From contig NW_004454216.1 of NCBI RefSeq assembly GCF_000283155.1, positions 2,367,302-2,431,301 on the forward strand: DNA of 64,000 bases. The letters run 5' to 3'. The stretch's first letter is position 1, and each line of letters opens with the position of its first letter. Below the pieces are notes generated by a model. It was not told where the DNA came from. It saw only the letters and a list, made by a program, of their open reading frames with translations, and searched no databases. Made by a program: the position numbers and the translations under genes. Of this stretch, positions 11,191 to 24,176 are shown in pieces. This DNA comes from Ceratotherium simum simum (taxonomy: Eukaryota; Chordata; Mammalia; Perissodactyla; Rhinocerotidae).

Positions 11191-13479
11191 TCATGTGACT
11201 GTCGGGGACTCACGTGTGGCTCCCCGGCTGACGCCTCGGGCTTTTCCTCATGCCCAGCTTTTCCGGGTTACAGTGACCCAGTGCGTGGCCAAATACTCGT
11301 AAAAGGGTACTGAGTGCGAGGCCTTCCTTGGTCAGGTTTCTGAGTCCCTCACCCATAAAATGGAACAATAATAGTACCTGCCTCTAAGGGTGGTTCTAAG
11401 GATTAAGTCGTCATTTATTTGTCAGCAGTATAGAATTTTTGCATCCTGATAGTAAATAAAAGCAAAGAAAAACTAAGAGTATTTTTGTTTCGATAAATTA
11501 ATAATGTCACTTCTAAAAAGAATTAGAATCACCATATGTAAGTATTCTATATACTTCTCCAAAATTTTAATCTGCTATGCCTGTCTTTTTGGCTGTAATG
11601 ACCCAGCTTAGGCCTGAGAGCTTTTCTTTAAATTGAGATACAATATACGTGTAATGAAATGCATTCATTTTGTGTGGTGTTCGATGAGTTTTGATAAATA
11701 CATATACCTGGGTAACCATAATCAAGACACAGAATATTTCCATTACTCCAAAACGTTCCCTGTGCCCTTTCCCAATCCCCCACCTCCATCTCCAACCCTA
11801 GCCTGCCTCTTGAGTGTTTACAAAAATCAAGTGCACTGTTCCAGTTTCAGCCTCTGAGGATGTAGTCAAAGAAAGTTCGGTAGTGAGGGACATTTTTAAT
11901 AATAAGCAGCTCTATCAAACTCATCACTGATTCAGCTTAAGATGTCTGTTGAAGATATTGTTCATATCACGTAGTGCTCTTTCTGTAAGAATCCATGGGA
12001 AAAGTGTTTCTTTGGCTTGAATATGAAGAATAACTGGGGTTGTTCTCAGCCCTTAGTTTGCTTTCACTTCATAGTGCCTGGGAACCTTGCTTTCATGAGC
12101 ATAGACTCCCCACTCCTTCACTACCTACTTTCAAACCCCAGCAACAGCGCTTTGGGAAAGTCACTTGTCTTGCTAAGTTTCACTTTCTACTTTTGTAAAA
12201 TAGGGAAATAATCGTACCTACCTCATAGCGTTGTTCTGAGGGTTGCCCAGAATAATTAATGTAAAAATTTTAGCACTCTGCTTATCGATGGAGTAATCAT
12301 GCAATAAAAAATTACTCCCAGATCAGATATCTCTCTGTATCCCCAGTGCTTAGCTTGAACACATACATAGCCATTCCCCCTTCTTTTCATGATAGTTAAC
12401 ACCTACTGACATCCTTTCTCCTTGGTCAAAAACTAGACAATGTTTCTGGGACATCAAGGACATGGTCATGCAAACCAAAAAAAACAATTTGTCAGCATGC
12501 TTCCAGATCCAAATAACTGCAAATAACCATCACTCCACATCCCCATACCCCCACACCCAGATACTCACCAGGCTTAAATAACAAGGACACTTATTATCTT
12601 ATATAACAAAACGTCTAGACATGTCCAGACTATCTTATAAAACAAAATATCTTATATAACAGAAGTCCCCAGGGTTAATTCAGCAACTCAACACTATCAT
12701 CAAGGACCCAGTTCTTCCCATCTTTCTCTTCTGCTCTCGTCAGTGTGTTAGTTTTATCCACAGGCTGACTTCTTTAACAGGTACAAAATCCAGATACAAT
12801 TACAGACAATATCCAGTGGGAAAAGAGAGTCTCTCTTCTTTCAAGGATGAAGAAACTGTTTCCAAAGCCTTCTCCCCACCCCCGTGGCTGAACCCCAGAA
12901 GACAACCCATGACTGGCAGGCAAATTAGATTACAACTCTCCCTTTGATCAAGGATAGAACATCTGCCCTGAGAAGTGGATACTTATACAAAAATCAAGGT
13001 TTTGTTTGCAAAGGAAAGAGTGAATGTTGTTCTGCCAAGAAGAACAAATATTTATTTGTCATTTTACTAGGTGCTAGTAAACCGGAGACTAGTTCCCTGT
13101 CTCCGGTTTTATTGAGGAGGACACATCGCAGGTATCTTCATTATTCACCAATACAGTGTTATTTGCCGTATTGAGGCTCTTGCTGAGAAACAAATTTGTA
13201 GGACTCAGACCTGATTTCTGAGATGTTTCCAGCACCTCATCTGTAAGGTGGAAATGATACTTCTCTTATAGAATTGTTATGACGTCCAGGAATAATCTTC
13301 ATATATGCTACAGACATTCAACTCCTACTGTCTACCAGGTATATGCTGGGCCTTGACACAGGCCTTGCCCTCATAGAGTGGATCCTGCAGAGTGATCTCA
13401 TTTTAGGCTGCTGACTTGTGATATTGTCACCACTAGGTGCCTCGAGAAACTCAAGGGTGGGTTCAGAAGCAATTAACTG
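11191..13479. other. ADPRH-CD80 intergenic, old repeats only
   Basis: MIR remnants at about 11310-11450 ('gtccctcacccataaaatgg', '...ggttctaaggatt') and 12120-12290 ('cctcatagcgttgttctgagg', '...gcactctgctta'). An L1-like fragment at 11625-11850 (taaattgagatacaatatacg, ttgataaatacatatacc). At 12590-12665 the motif tatcttataTaacaaaa occurs three times with small changes. No gene. Confidence 0.55.
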
Positions 13480-13925
13480 TTTTTCCAAGTTGTTCCTTTT
13501 CCTTTTGTATGTTAAGGAGATGTTACCACAAGCCATCCTGAAACTGACCAAGCAGGAAGCTCAAGGGAGGTATAACCACCAGCCATCCTGAAACTGACCA
13601 AGCCTCACCACAAAAGCTGTACCCATGATCTTTGTCTTATTTTTAATGCAAAGATCTCTCCAGGAGGAGGTTGGGCCTCATTATTTGGAAGCATGTTCTC
13701 CAACTGAGCCTGTACAAGTGAATACCTGCCTCTCCCTTTTGAGTGTTCATTCCCAACCAAATAAAAGTGCCTGCTTCCCTTTGTTCGGGGACACTATGAC
13801 TTTGGAAATGATTCCTCATGGCCTCCTATTTGCTGCAATACACTTTACTTAGTGAGACAACTTCCATTGGTGTAGCATCTTATTTAACTCACCAGGAGGC
13901 GAGCCCACTTGGTTAAGTAACAATA
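13480..13925 (+). mobile_element. ERV LTR remnant with internal 50-bp duplication
   Basis: LTR-like 3' end: 'ccaaccaaataaaagtgcc' (polyadenylation signal), then 'gcctcctatttgctgcaata' and 'caccaggaggcgagcccact'. A 23-base direct repeat (agccatcctgaaactgaccaagc) at 13531 and 13581 lies in the 5' half. Probably an ERV1-class solo LTR; the family is not certain, and no coding part remains. Confidence 0.6.
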
Positions 13926-13974
13926 TTTTTTAAATAAAATGTTTACATATTTTTTTGATAGTAAAAGTAGCACA

Positions 13975-14490
13975 TGCTTCCAGTCCAAATGTTGGGAAAG
14001 CTTCTAGGAATCTCTCCTAAAGAAATGTCCACATGTGTTCACAAAGATAAATGTTCCTGGATGTTATTTGCAGAATTGTTTCTGATAGTAGAAAATTGGA
14101 AGTAACCTCAATATCTGTTTACAGGGGAGCATGAGTTTCCTTCTCCTAAATTATGGTACAGTTATGGAACTGTTCCAAACTGTGAGGTAGACCTTTAAAT
14201 CAGTAGACTTTGGGTAAATAATCCAGTTTGCATGGAAAGAGCTTGGAGACATTTTGTTAAGTAAAAAAATCAAATTTTAGAATGTGGAATATATATGGTC
14301 TTATTTATGTAAAAAAAAAAAGAGTTCTGTGCTTGTGTGTGTGTGAAATGACTACAGGATACACATCAAATTGTTAACAATGATTATGATTACCTATCAG
14401 GGGATAATGGGAGAGTTTGCTGGAAGAAGGGAGAGAAATAAGAAGAAACTTTTAATCTTTCACAACAACTATTTTTATATATTATGCGTA
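13975..14490 (+). mobile_element. L1 3' end fragment
   Basis: Old L1 ORF2/3' UTR text: 'tctcctaaagaaatgtcc', 'gtagaaaattggaagtaacc', 'atggaactgttccaaactg', 'atcaggggataatgggag'. 5' truncated, stops in all frames. Confidence 0.65.
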
Positions 14491-15180
14491 TAAAGAAATT
14501 TTAGAAAACATGGAAACCACCCACATTCCACCACTCAGATTACAGTCTTTATTTTATGCACATTTTTTGGAAAAAAACTGGATTATTTGTATATACAATT
14601 TTACATCCTTTTTTTTTTTAACCACTAAGCTTTACATTGTAAACATTTCTATCGTTTGTAATAGTATTATTACTATAATTGATTCCAAGTGTTCAGATAA
14701 GGTAATGCCTCTGGAATAAACTCCCTCCTTCATACAAAGAAATGTGAGGCCTGGTGCTCAGTTGCTCTCTGACCACACCATGGCCAAGGTTGTTGTAACA
14801 CAAGGAAAACATAAGCACAAATAATTGAAAAACAGGAGATTAAACAAATCTTTGCCACTTCGTGAGCCCGAATGTGTGATACCCTGCCTAGTTAAATCAT
14901 GAGAGCTAAAAAAAAAAAAAAGAGAGAGAGAAAGCTAACAGGAAATGGTTAATAGGCAGGGCCCCTTGAAGTCTCTAGCAGACTCAAAATAACAAAAAGA
15001 TTCAAAGGAAAACATACCACAGGATAGGACCTCAATGTACATTTGCGAAAATAAAGTGGAAAAAAATGAAGTAGAGATTTTTTAGAAGAAAATAGAAGAA
15101 AGCTAGGAGAGGAGAAATAGAAAGCCCAGTGCAGCTGTTCACATATCCTGTATCATCAATTCATCTCAGAAGACTTAGCA
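14491..15180. other. Intergenic, nothing recognised
   Basis: A+T-rich sequence with an (AG)-rich simple tract at 14909-14933. A second weak L1-like patch is possible at 14510-14710. No gene. Confidence 0.4.
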
Positions 15181-15186
15181 CCTGCG

Positions 15187-15600
15187 ATGGTTAATTTTAT
15201 GTGTCAACTTGGCTAGGCAAGAGTACCCAGATAGTTGGTCAAACATTTTTCTAGATGTTTCTGGGAAGGTGCTTTTTAGTTGAGATTAACATTGAAATCA
15301 GTAGACATTGAGGAAAGCCAATTATCTTGCATAATATTAAGAGGACCTTACCCATTCAGTTGGAGGCTTTGATAGAAAAAAGACGGACCTCCCCCCGGGA
15401 AGAATGAATTCTGCCAGCAGACTGCTTTCAGATGGGAGCTGTAACATTAACTCTTGCCTGGGGCTGCAGCCTGCTGGTCCACCCTGCAGATTTTGCCAAC
15501 CTGCACAACCGTGTGAGCCAATTCCTTAGGGTAAATATCTCTCTCTCCAAATATACATTGTTTCTCTTTCTCTGGAGACCCCTGGCTAATATAGCATACA
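15187..15600 (+). repeat. Ancient interspersed repeat (LTR-like)
   Basis: Text recurring across mammals: 'gatggttaattttatgtgtc', 'aacttggctaggcaagagta', 'gaattctgccagcagactgc', 'gtgagccaattccttaggg', and the end 'tctctggagacccctggcta atata'. I recognise it as a common interspersed repeat but cannot name the family with certainty. Confidence 0.7.
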
Positions 15601-18600
15601 AAATATGCTAGGCACCTTGCTAGGTGCTTCTTACAGTTACAGAGGGAAGGCAAAAATCTCAGTAATAGAGGAGACTTCGGAGGGTCTAATGACATTAGGC
15701 CTTGAGGACTGTGACAGGGAGAAGGTTCAAGGGACAAGGTTGGCAAATATGAGAGAGACATTATCGGCTTAGAGTGTTCAGAGAAGGCATCCAGAGAAAA
15801 TTACATCTGGGCTGATTCTTGAAGAATAATTAGGAAGACAAAATTGCCAGAAGCCCAGACATAACCCAAACGGCTGGCATGCAGGAGAAGCCAAGATTTT
15901 TAAAAAGTAAAAGCAAAGATGCAAGTTGAGGTTGGTATTTCCTCCCTGAATGATGCACAGTGGCTCAGCCCATCTCAGTGTTAAGGCATGAGTTATTGTC
16001 CAGTTGACCCTGCTCAGTTATGAGAGTGGTCACAGTCTTAAGCTTTCTCCTTTCCTCCCTGAGTCATTCCAAACACATCATCCGAAACACTGAGTACCAG
16101 ATTTGCATGATGGAAATCAGCGATCCTCCTGGAGGATTTAAAGATGAGTAAAAAGGACTAGAAACTCAGCTCACTGAGGAAAACAGGCTCTCTGGCCACT
16201 CGTCCCAAGGTAATTTTTTAAAATAGAATACATATGTGCATAACAGCAAAGTTTAAATCGTAAAATGTCAGCCTCAGAAGGGATATTTGCACAACCTGTC
16301 ACTTCGTTGTGAGGAAACTGAGGCCCAGTGAAGTGAAGAGCGTTGCTCAGGGTTGCAGAGGCAGAGAGAAGCAGGCCCGGAACCTGCGGTCTCTGATCTC
16401 TTAGTCCAGGACTTCTGCCACTCCCTGTTCTGCCATTTGGACAAAATTTAAAAAGATACGATAGACAAGATATTGATTGCATTAAAGCTATGAACCTCCT
16501 GAGCCTGATTTTTAAAATAGTCCGTGTTCCTCCCAAAAGAGGCCTCCACTTGATGACAGTATGAAAGTAGTATTTAAAGAAAAATCTAAGATATGTGCTG
16601 TGATTCCAATAAGCAGACAGTAACCAAATACAGCAGGAGGTGGGGATGGGGACACTGTATGGAGAGACGCAAAGGAGATTGGGGTACAGATTGGCGTTTG
16701 AAAAGCTAGCGGTGGCTTCTAAACCTTTGATCTGGAGATCCACCAGTAGATTTTGAAACCTTTGGTCCATTTCCTACCAGACGGCCCGCACCACCGTCCG
16801 TCTCTCAGTCCTGCTGGGATTTCCCCCAGGGAAGGAAGCTCAGCTGGCCCTGCGGTCCCGAAGCTCCCCTTCCCGGCTTTGCAATGGACTTTCCACACTC
16901 CTGGCCACAGGCCCACCCTAAAAGACTTCACTACCCGCTGGGCTGGCTCTCAAGGGGTGAACGTGTATCTTCCAGGAAATGGAAAGTAACTATTCCTTAA
17001 ACCAAAAACCTTGCTGAAGTCACTTTTTTCCCCACACAGCCTCTGTTCCACAATCCCTCCATCAGGGGCAGCCCCGGCTAACCTACATGAATCTGCTCTC
17101 ATTTTTGTTTCTAGAAGAATCCTTGAGACTATGGGTAAAGAAAAATCTGGTCAGGGAACAAGTTGTTGCTCTCCTCTTTCTAGCCCTGTCCTCTTCCCTC
17201 TGGTGAGGTGTGAGTTCCCTCACCGCGGGTCTCTGGCGTTCTTTCCCAAAACTGCTTTTTGGAGAGAACTGAAGCTCAGGGTGGGGAATCTAAAAACAGC
17301 AAGAGTGGAACTGACAACTTCACAATGGCAACTGGTTTAGGCAGGTTTTCTAGGGGTGACGGGTACTGGAGAGTCCCTCTGTGTCCCCTGTGCCACAGAG
17401 AAATCAGTTCAAGGCTTGGGAGGAGTTCATTCTGAGAGTGCTGTTAAGGCTCTTGCTCTATCAGATTCTACTTTTCACGTGCAGTGCTTGCATAAATCGG
17501 GATCTTCTGCATAGGCTTCAAAGGGTCAAATTCCTTCTCATACTGAATAGCAGCTAAATGTGTCTGTGCAAGTTGTGCTTTAAATGTTGCCCTTTCTGGG
17601 AAGAGTAGATGAGAGATCAATTCCCTTCTCCATTCAAGTCATGAAATCTCTCTTTAATTTTATGAATAGAATTGAACTCCTCCTCTTCCTCACCCACTTA
17701 TTTTTGAAATCTGGAGAACGTGACCTTTTGTTAAAGCTTGTGTTTCCCTTTATATTCCTCTGTCAATAAGAAACAAATGACAACCGTCTATTTTACTTTT
17801 CAGGAAAATATGCAAGAAGGAAGAAGGGAGAAGCAGAGCAAGGGGAAGGGGAGGAGGAGGAGAAAGAGAAAGAAGGAGGGTGAAGGACGGTGATTGCTTC
17901 ATTTTAGGAGTGGATAAATAGCTCTAGTGTGTTTAAGCGGCAAATAACACCCCACTGTTAAATCTTTAATGGGCTGTGCACGCGACTCTTCCGCGTTCAT
18001 TCATTCAAGCTTGCTTTCATGATGGCTACACTGTCCCATTTTGAAAGCACCAATGATCATCTCTGGCTTATGCTACGGACTGATGATTGGCTCCTTACTC
18101 TGTTTCTCAGGGGACAAGGAAAATGAAATAGAAAACCAGAAAGAGTGACTTATAACTTTGTCAGCAGCTACGCTGGTTAGTGTGGGTAGGAGGTGGCAAC
18201 AATGGCTGTACTGACTCTTTCTAGAATCAAGGACTGGCCAGGATTCCAGGGCAGGCCGCTAGCCTCAGGCAGAGAAGCCTCAGCTCTCCTGGACACAGGA
18301 TTTGTCTCTTCTTTCCTTAAACGATTGGGCAATAAAAGGCTGCAACCTCCTTTGAAAGTTGCCCTTTTCAGTTTCATCACAAAAGAATTCTTCCTTAAAC
18401 ATAGCCAAAATATCTCCTGCTTTTATTTGATTATTTTCTCTAGTTTGGTCATCCGCAGAAGTGGAGTGCATTTGCATCCATTAAAAGCTCAAAACAAATA
18501 AACAGAAACACCCCAAGGCAATGAAGGATCATAATCAAGCACCTCAAAACCACTCAGCCAGTCTGAAAAAATCTCAGCTCTCCATTGCTCTTTTCTTTGG

Positions 18601-18870
18601 GTTACCCAGTTTAGCATTCTTATTATTATCACTTGTTACTTTTCTCTGGGTCCTTTGTCTACATTTAGTTTGAAACTGAATGTAATATTTCAATAAGGAT
18701 CTGGGCTCATGTTGGAAGAATCCACAAAGATCGTTCCTGGCCATGGTATGTTGTATTTCCACTTATACCTCCCAATATGTTGGCAATTTCACGGTCCTAC
18801 AGACCTGTATTCAGCTAGTTGCCCTGGTCTTTTTCTGCTATTGCTTGTACCTTTTCTTACGGTCTGTCCA
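15601..18870. other. Intergenic, nothing coding recognised
   Basis: A MIR-like remnant lies at 16280-16440 ('gaggaaactgaggcccagtg'). A 76-base polypurine tract is listed separately. A 199-codon minus-strand open frame (16770 down to 16171) has no recognisable domain and overlaps the MIR remnant. No exons are supported. Confidence 0.45.
17810..17885. repeat. Polypurine tract
   Basis: About 75 bases of almost uninterrupted A/G on the plus strand (gaaggaagaagggagaagc and on to agaaagaaggagggtgaagg), with only two or three pyrimidines. No tandem unit is clear. Confidence 0.85.
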
Positions 18871-19210
18871 GCTTGTTCTTACCTCTCCCATTCTGTTCAT
18901 CTTTGCATCCCTAGTGCTTGACACAGTTCCAGGCACACAGTAAGCACTCATTAGATTTGGGAGGAATTGGCTTGATGTGCCAAAGGAGTGGTATGGAGAT
19001 TAGGAGCTCAGAGAAAGGGAGAGCAGATGGGGATTAGAAGAGTCAAGAAGAGCTTCTTGAGGAAGTGGCATTTGGACTGGTCCTTTAAGGAAGAAAGATG
19101 TTCGGATGGGCAGAGAGGATGGGGAAAGGCAGTCTAGAAAGTTATGGTACAGTCAAGGTTTTCAGGCAGAGAGTATAGTGCCAAATGCAGGAGGGAGAGT
19201 AGTGGGCCAT
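18871..19210 (+). repeat. L2-like remnant
   Basis: Text such as 'tccctagtgcttgacacag', 'cacagtaagcactcattag', 'gcttcttgaggaagtggca' and 'gagagtatagtgccaaatgc' fits the common L2-class remnant in mammals. Confidence 0.55.
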
Positions 19211-22200
19211 AGGGAGAGAGCCCTCAGTTTGGACAAGGGTTAGCTCCCAATGTCCACTTCTCTTTTCAATTTAAGAATTCTGGTGATTTCCATCTCAGAG
19301 AACCAGAAAGAGTGTGACAGCTTCAAAGAGGAAGAGGTGACCACTCTCACACCGATGACATTTCCTGCCAGCTGTAGCAGACCGTGGCACCACTTGGGAG
19401 CACCATGGTCTTAAAACCTAGGCTGGCCACCTATACTGGGTGCAGGCATTATAGACAGGTTTGAATGAAGCAGGGAAAGGAGCCAGGGAGGCTCCGTGGA
19501 GAGGCCGAAGGTCCCTGCAACCATACTCGGTGGCAGAAATTAGGGTGCTGGTCACCGGGTGGGTGCCCTGGGGAACTGACCTGAAAGAGTGGTCAGAAAG
19601 CTTCTTGTGACTCTTCACTACTGAGACCGCAGCCATACCTAAAAACGAACTTCCAAACCCCATGGGAGGGTCTTGTTAGAAAAACGAGAAATATAACTTC
19701 CCTGAAAATTTCTGTCAATGCAGTTATGGGGTTTGTTTCCTTGGCAACAATGAGCTGGCTGTGGGAAAGGGGTTTTCCCAGCACCAGGCTGTCCCAGCAC
19801 CTCAGACCCTGAGTACTCAATATGCAAATAGCGAAATCTACAAGGATCCTGAGGGCACAGCTGGGGTCCAGCCCAACCCTGCCCTGTGGCCTCCAGGAGG
19901 AAGGGTTAGAAAGTTGGAGCTCACTTTCTAGTCACCAAAAATCTTAGTTCACTTGTCATGTGCCTATTCTCATTGTAATTGTAGACAGATCTTAAATTTT
20001 TTTTTAACTATTATTTTAGTGGGGTCTCAGGAGGAAGAGGGATAAACACATCTGGTGAATCCACAGTCTTGGAAGAGGAGCTTTCTGTACCATACAGTCA
20101 GGAGGGAGGGGGGTATCTGTAAAGTATCCAACGTGTCCCTTTCCCTTCATTCTCTGATTAATTCACATCAAGGTGCTAATGGCAAACACTGTTTAATGTG
20201 TGCTTCTCCAAGGAAGGTTAGGATCTTAAACTGGGACTCTTAAATTTGACAGTGTCTAGTGGTCTTCAAAATTTTTGCTCATATACCCCCCAAATGAAAT
20301 TTATAAAACTGTGTCTTTCTTTGCTCATTCTAAAGTTGACATCTATAATTTTGTCTTACTTTAAATATCTGCAAATGATAGAATTTCCAACATATTGTAA
20401 GATTGTCATTTAAAAAATAAAACCATTATATTACTCTTAATGTACTGAGTAAAATCTACATTGGCAAAAATCAGTGAAAGAAGTTTCTTCTAAATCGGAG
20501 AAACATTCAAGAAAATACAAAACAGGAACTTACCTCTCGTGTATATTCCTTTTACTTGCAAATGTAATGTCGATCTATTAGAGGTAACCTGGAAGTTGTC
20601 TTTAATTATTCAAAATATGCAGCTGACACCCAGACCAAGACAGATGAATGAAAATGCTCACCAAGCTTTTTCTTCTAGTGAGAAGGCGAAAATGCAGTGG
20701 GTTCCTGTCAGAGAAAGTCTTGCCTGGCATGCTTTACAGAGCTTGAATGTTCCAAATCTAAGATCGACAGAGGAATCACCCACTGAGCCCTGCTACAAAC
20801 TTGTGGCTGGGATGAAGTAAGGCGCCACCGCCTTCACTATTATCTCTCACCCACACTCTCAGCTTTTTCTGGCTGCCTTGGGAGAGACTGTGTCTTGACA
20901 ATAGACAGGAAGTAGAAGAGGCAACGTTCATTGTATAACAGCTGCCATCACTCCTGCCACCCCTCTCTACACCGCATCTGTTTGTAATGGCACGTTTCTA
21001 CCTTCATAGAAATATGGACAAGATGGGAGGGGCACAAGGCCCTCCTTTGGGCTTATATTGTCTTTATTTGAGGAAACAACATTGATTAAAGCACCGATAT
21101 TTCAAATTGTCCCTACATTAGGCACCCTGAAGTGTTTTACTTTCCAGAACATTGTACCACAGTAGCACCCAAGTTGGGTGAGAGGTAAGCCTTTCTTTTC
21201 AAACAGGGAGAAGGACAAGGTCTTCTCACTGCAGGGAAGTTTTAGGAAAGAGTACAGAAAGAAACTGAAAATCTGGAAACTGATTCTCTTAAAACTATCA
21301 GTGCCCACGTACTCTTTGAAAATCTGCAGGTGCCCTTGGGGGTAGGAGCATCTCAGTTGAAGACCCTGCCTTGGGCTGAATAAATGCATCTTCAGGCAGG
21401 GAAGTCAAGCATTGTGGGGTGCTATGAAGAGTGGATATTTAGAAGTGGACCCATCAGATCACATTATACAAGCTGCCATCCACTCTGTGAATAAGATTTG
21501 TCTCAAATGCAGCCAGCGATTTTCTAAGGCTGGGGCATTAGCTGAGCCTTGGGATGTATTCCCTCTAGTGAAGGGCTGTATTTGTCGTCCCACAGGCCTG
21601 GGCACACCTAAGAACAATCACGAAGTGGAAAAGCCCTTTTTCTTCCTTCTCTTCCTTCAGAATGATTTTTACTCCTCTCCACCCTGTGGACACCCGGAGG
21701 CCTCAACTGTCATCCTTCCCTATCAGCTTTTGACTTAAAGGGATCTCAGTGCCTGCCTGAACACTGAAAAATTTAGGATGGATGGCAGCTTCAACTGTGA
21801 TTTTTGCCTGGAAAGTTTGTTTTCTAATAGCCTTAAGTCAATATTTCAGACATTTCTATACCATATTCACAATGTTTACCACATTCATATTATCATTTTC
21901 TTTTTTTTTTTTTTCCTCTAAATTAACTCACCTTTCTACCCCTACAAATTTATTTTAGACGGAAAACTATTGGATCTCCACTATACAGAGTATCTCTCCT
22001 GTCTTGGCCTAGATTCTCCAGAAAGCAAAGCTAGAAACCAAGGCCTAGTTTATTGGGAATGTGAGTCCAGTGGTGCAGGACAGGAGGATTGAAACAGGGA
22101 AGGAGGGAAAACCAGCACTAGGATGTCTTCCTGCATTGGCCTGTGCTGCAGGCAAGTGGTACTTGATTGCACTGGGACCTTCTGGAGAGCCTCATGAAAT

Positions 22201-23159
22201 GTCTCAGAACTCTCCACCTGGGCCACAAAAGGGGAAAGCAGTTATCTATCAGCTTCCAGCCCCCTTTGGTTAAGAGTAGCCCCTTGGCCATTAACTTCCC
22301 ATATTTCCAGGTTGAACATGCCTGAGTGCAGAACTTCCAAGGATATCCCATGCCAAGGCAACAGAGAAACCCCAGGGCCAGAAGCAGACCATGAAAGGTA
22401 CAGGCCCAGGCAAGGTGCTATCAGGGTCTACACGTGCAAAACAGGTCGACTGACCAGCAGGGGTCGGCTGCTTACCGACGGGGTGCTCCAGAATTCTACA
22501 CAGGGGTAGCAGGCTGGTAGGAAATGGGAGTAGGGGGTGGGGGGCGGGTGTGTGACTAAAATCTTCCTCACCCCACCCCTTGGTTCTGACATGGTGCTCA
22601 TATGGTGTGCACTCAACCATGGCTAGGGTGACAGGGATACACTGGCCGTTATGGCTGCCAAGAGTCTGCCCTGTGAGGATGGTGGAGGTGGAGGTGGACC
22701 TTGTGAACTGAGCACTCTCCAAAAAGTGTCCACTATGTATGAGGTGGACGGCCCACTCCTGCAGTGGTGTGACTGTGACTAGGGAGGGGTAGCTCCGTGT
22801 GCTAAAACAAAACTTGAGACCAGCACAGAAACAGCTGGCCCACAGCTCACAGACTGTCTACCACCAAAGTCAATGGGCCCGCCCCTCCCCCCACAGGGGC
22901 ACCTTTCTTCCCTCTCCCCGGGGCTGCCCAATGCAGTCTTCTCTCCCCTAGAGACTGCATAGTGATGAGGAAAGGCTAGGGTGTGGTTTGCCCTGGGCAA
23001 CACCCTTTAAGGAGGTGACTGATAAAAAGGGACAGCAGAAGGAACTTCCTTAAATCATACTCAACGCGCTACCCATACCCTGCTTTGACTTAAACACTTC
23101 TGGTAAAGAATATCAGATCCTTTATCAAGTAAAAGGAAATTGGAAGGAGAAATGCCACC
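19211..23159. other. CD80 upstream region
   Basis: About 4 kb 5' of the CD80 first exon. The part 21990-22760 is richer in G+C and looks like an old LTR-type insertion ('ttggcctagattctccagaaa', '...gtttattgggaatgtgag') but I cannot name it. At 23039-23051 lies the perfect inverted repeat aaggaacttcctt, whose core GGAACTTCC fits a loose kappa-B/ETS-like pattern. No coding exons. Confidence 0.4.
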
Positions 23160-23295
23160 CATGTGATCTATCACCCAAAGAAAAACTGAGCGACTTGCCG
23201 TTATTTTGGAGACAGCAAGAAAAGAACATCTCAGAAGTGGGGCCTCATCCTTTGATTTTTAACACCAGAGAAAAAGAGGAATTGTTCTTCAACAA
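23160..23295 (+). other. CD80: CD80 exon 1 (5' UTR, 3' part)
   Basis: Non-coding. The text 'aagaacatctcagaagtggg', the agaaaaagaggaattgttc stretch and the end 'cttcaacaa|gtaagtac' correspond to the human CD80 leader as I remember it, where this exon joins a second exon starting with a gctgtgaaa-like sequence. The donor is a strong GTAAGT. The left boundary given is only where resemblance starts; the TSS was not determined and no TATA box is obvious. Confidence 0.75.
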
Positions 23296-24176
23296 GTAAG
23301 TACATTTACTATTTGTCTTAATATGGGATAGCTTGGTAGAACTAGTTACCAACAAGCTGACTGCTTTTTAAACAAATATACTATTGCTCCTACCTCCAAG
23401 ATGCTCACTTGCCCCCCCAAAGGAGCCTTTTTGGGGTCTCTCATTCCCATAGGAGGCTGAGACATCCCATGTTTGAGACATCCCAAACATCTTCTGGGTA
23501 GCATTGGACTGTGTGGTGGCAACCTGAGAGGACTGCATTGAAGTACAGCATTCATTTTCATTTCTAAATTTTGATAGATTTACTGGAAAAAAAATCAGCT
23601 TCCTCACTTTTTATGGTACATAATTTAAGTAAGTGATGTTTCCACTATGTCTTTTCTCTTCCCTTTTTACTGACAAACTTTTCTGTTGATTTGAGATCGT
23701 CTACCCCTGTGAGACATATTCTTTGTGTAGAAGTGTTTAAGAATTGAGACACTTGTCTTTACATGTTAATATGTTAAGAAAGAAGCAGTTTCATAACTTA
23801 AGGACTGCTTTGGACAGAATATGCCCTCACTGGTGCTCGGTGTTTCTCGGCATGTTCTGAAGAGGATCTTTCGTGGGTTGGCTGACTGATCCCAAGGGCT
23901 CTTAGAGTTGTCTGTGTTTTTAACAAAGTCTTCATCATCCCTATCCAGTAGACAGCCATTCCGTGGGAGAGCTGGTGTTGGTTCTTAGAACAAGCGCAAG
24001 AAAGTGTCACCTCCTCCGAGTTCCTCAACCTTTGCTTTTCCCCTGAGATTGAGTCCAAGTTTAAAGGTTGCTCAGATTAAGATCCCCGACTCATTTCAGG
24101 CAGGCAACTAGGGACTTTTACAACCCACGGTAGGCCGATCTTCCTTCCTGGGTGACTTTTATTTTTTTCCTTTTAG

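Noticed and set aside
10543..11302. Several 120-200 codon open frames on both strands across the CpG island
   Set aside because: They run through 100 Ns and owe their length to the absence of A/T-rich stops in G+C-rich DNA; none shows a known domain.
12590..12665. Possible CRISPR-like or tandem array from three tatcttata repeats
   Set aside because: The copies are short, imperfect and unevenly spaced, and this is a mammalian nuclear sequence.
16171..16770. 199-codon minus-strand open frame
   Set aside because: No recognisable domain, overlaps a MIR remnant, and has no splice or promoter context.
22291..22722. 143-codon minus-strand open frame upstream of CD80
   Set aside because: No known domain; lies in a G+C-richer, probably LTR-like stretch with no splice support.
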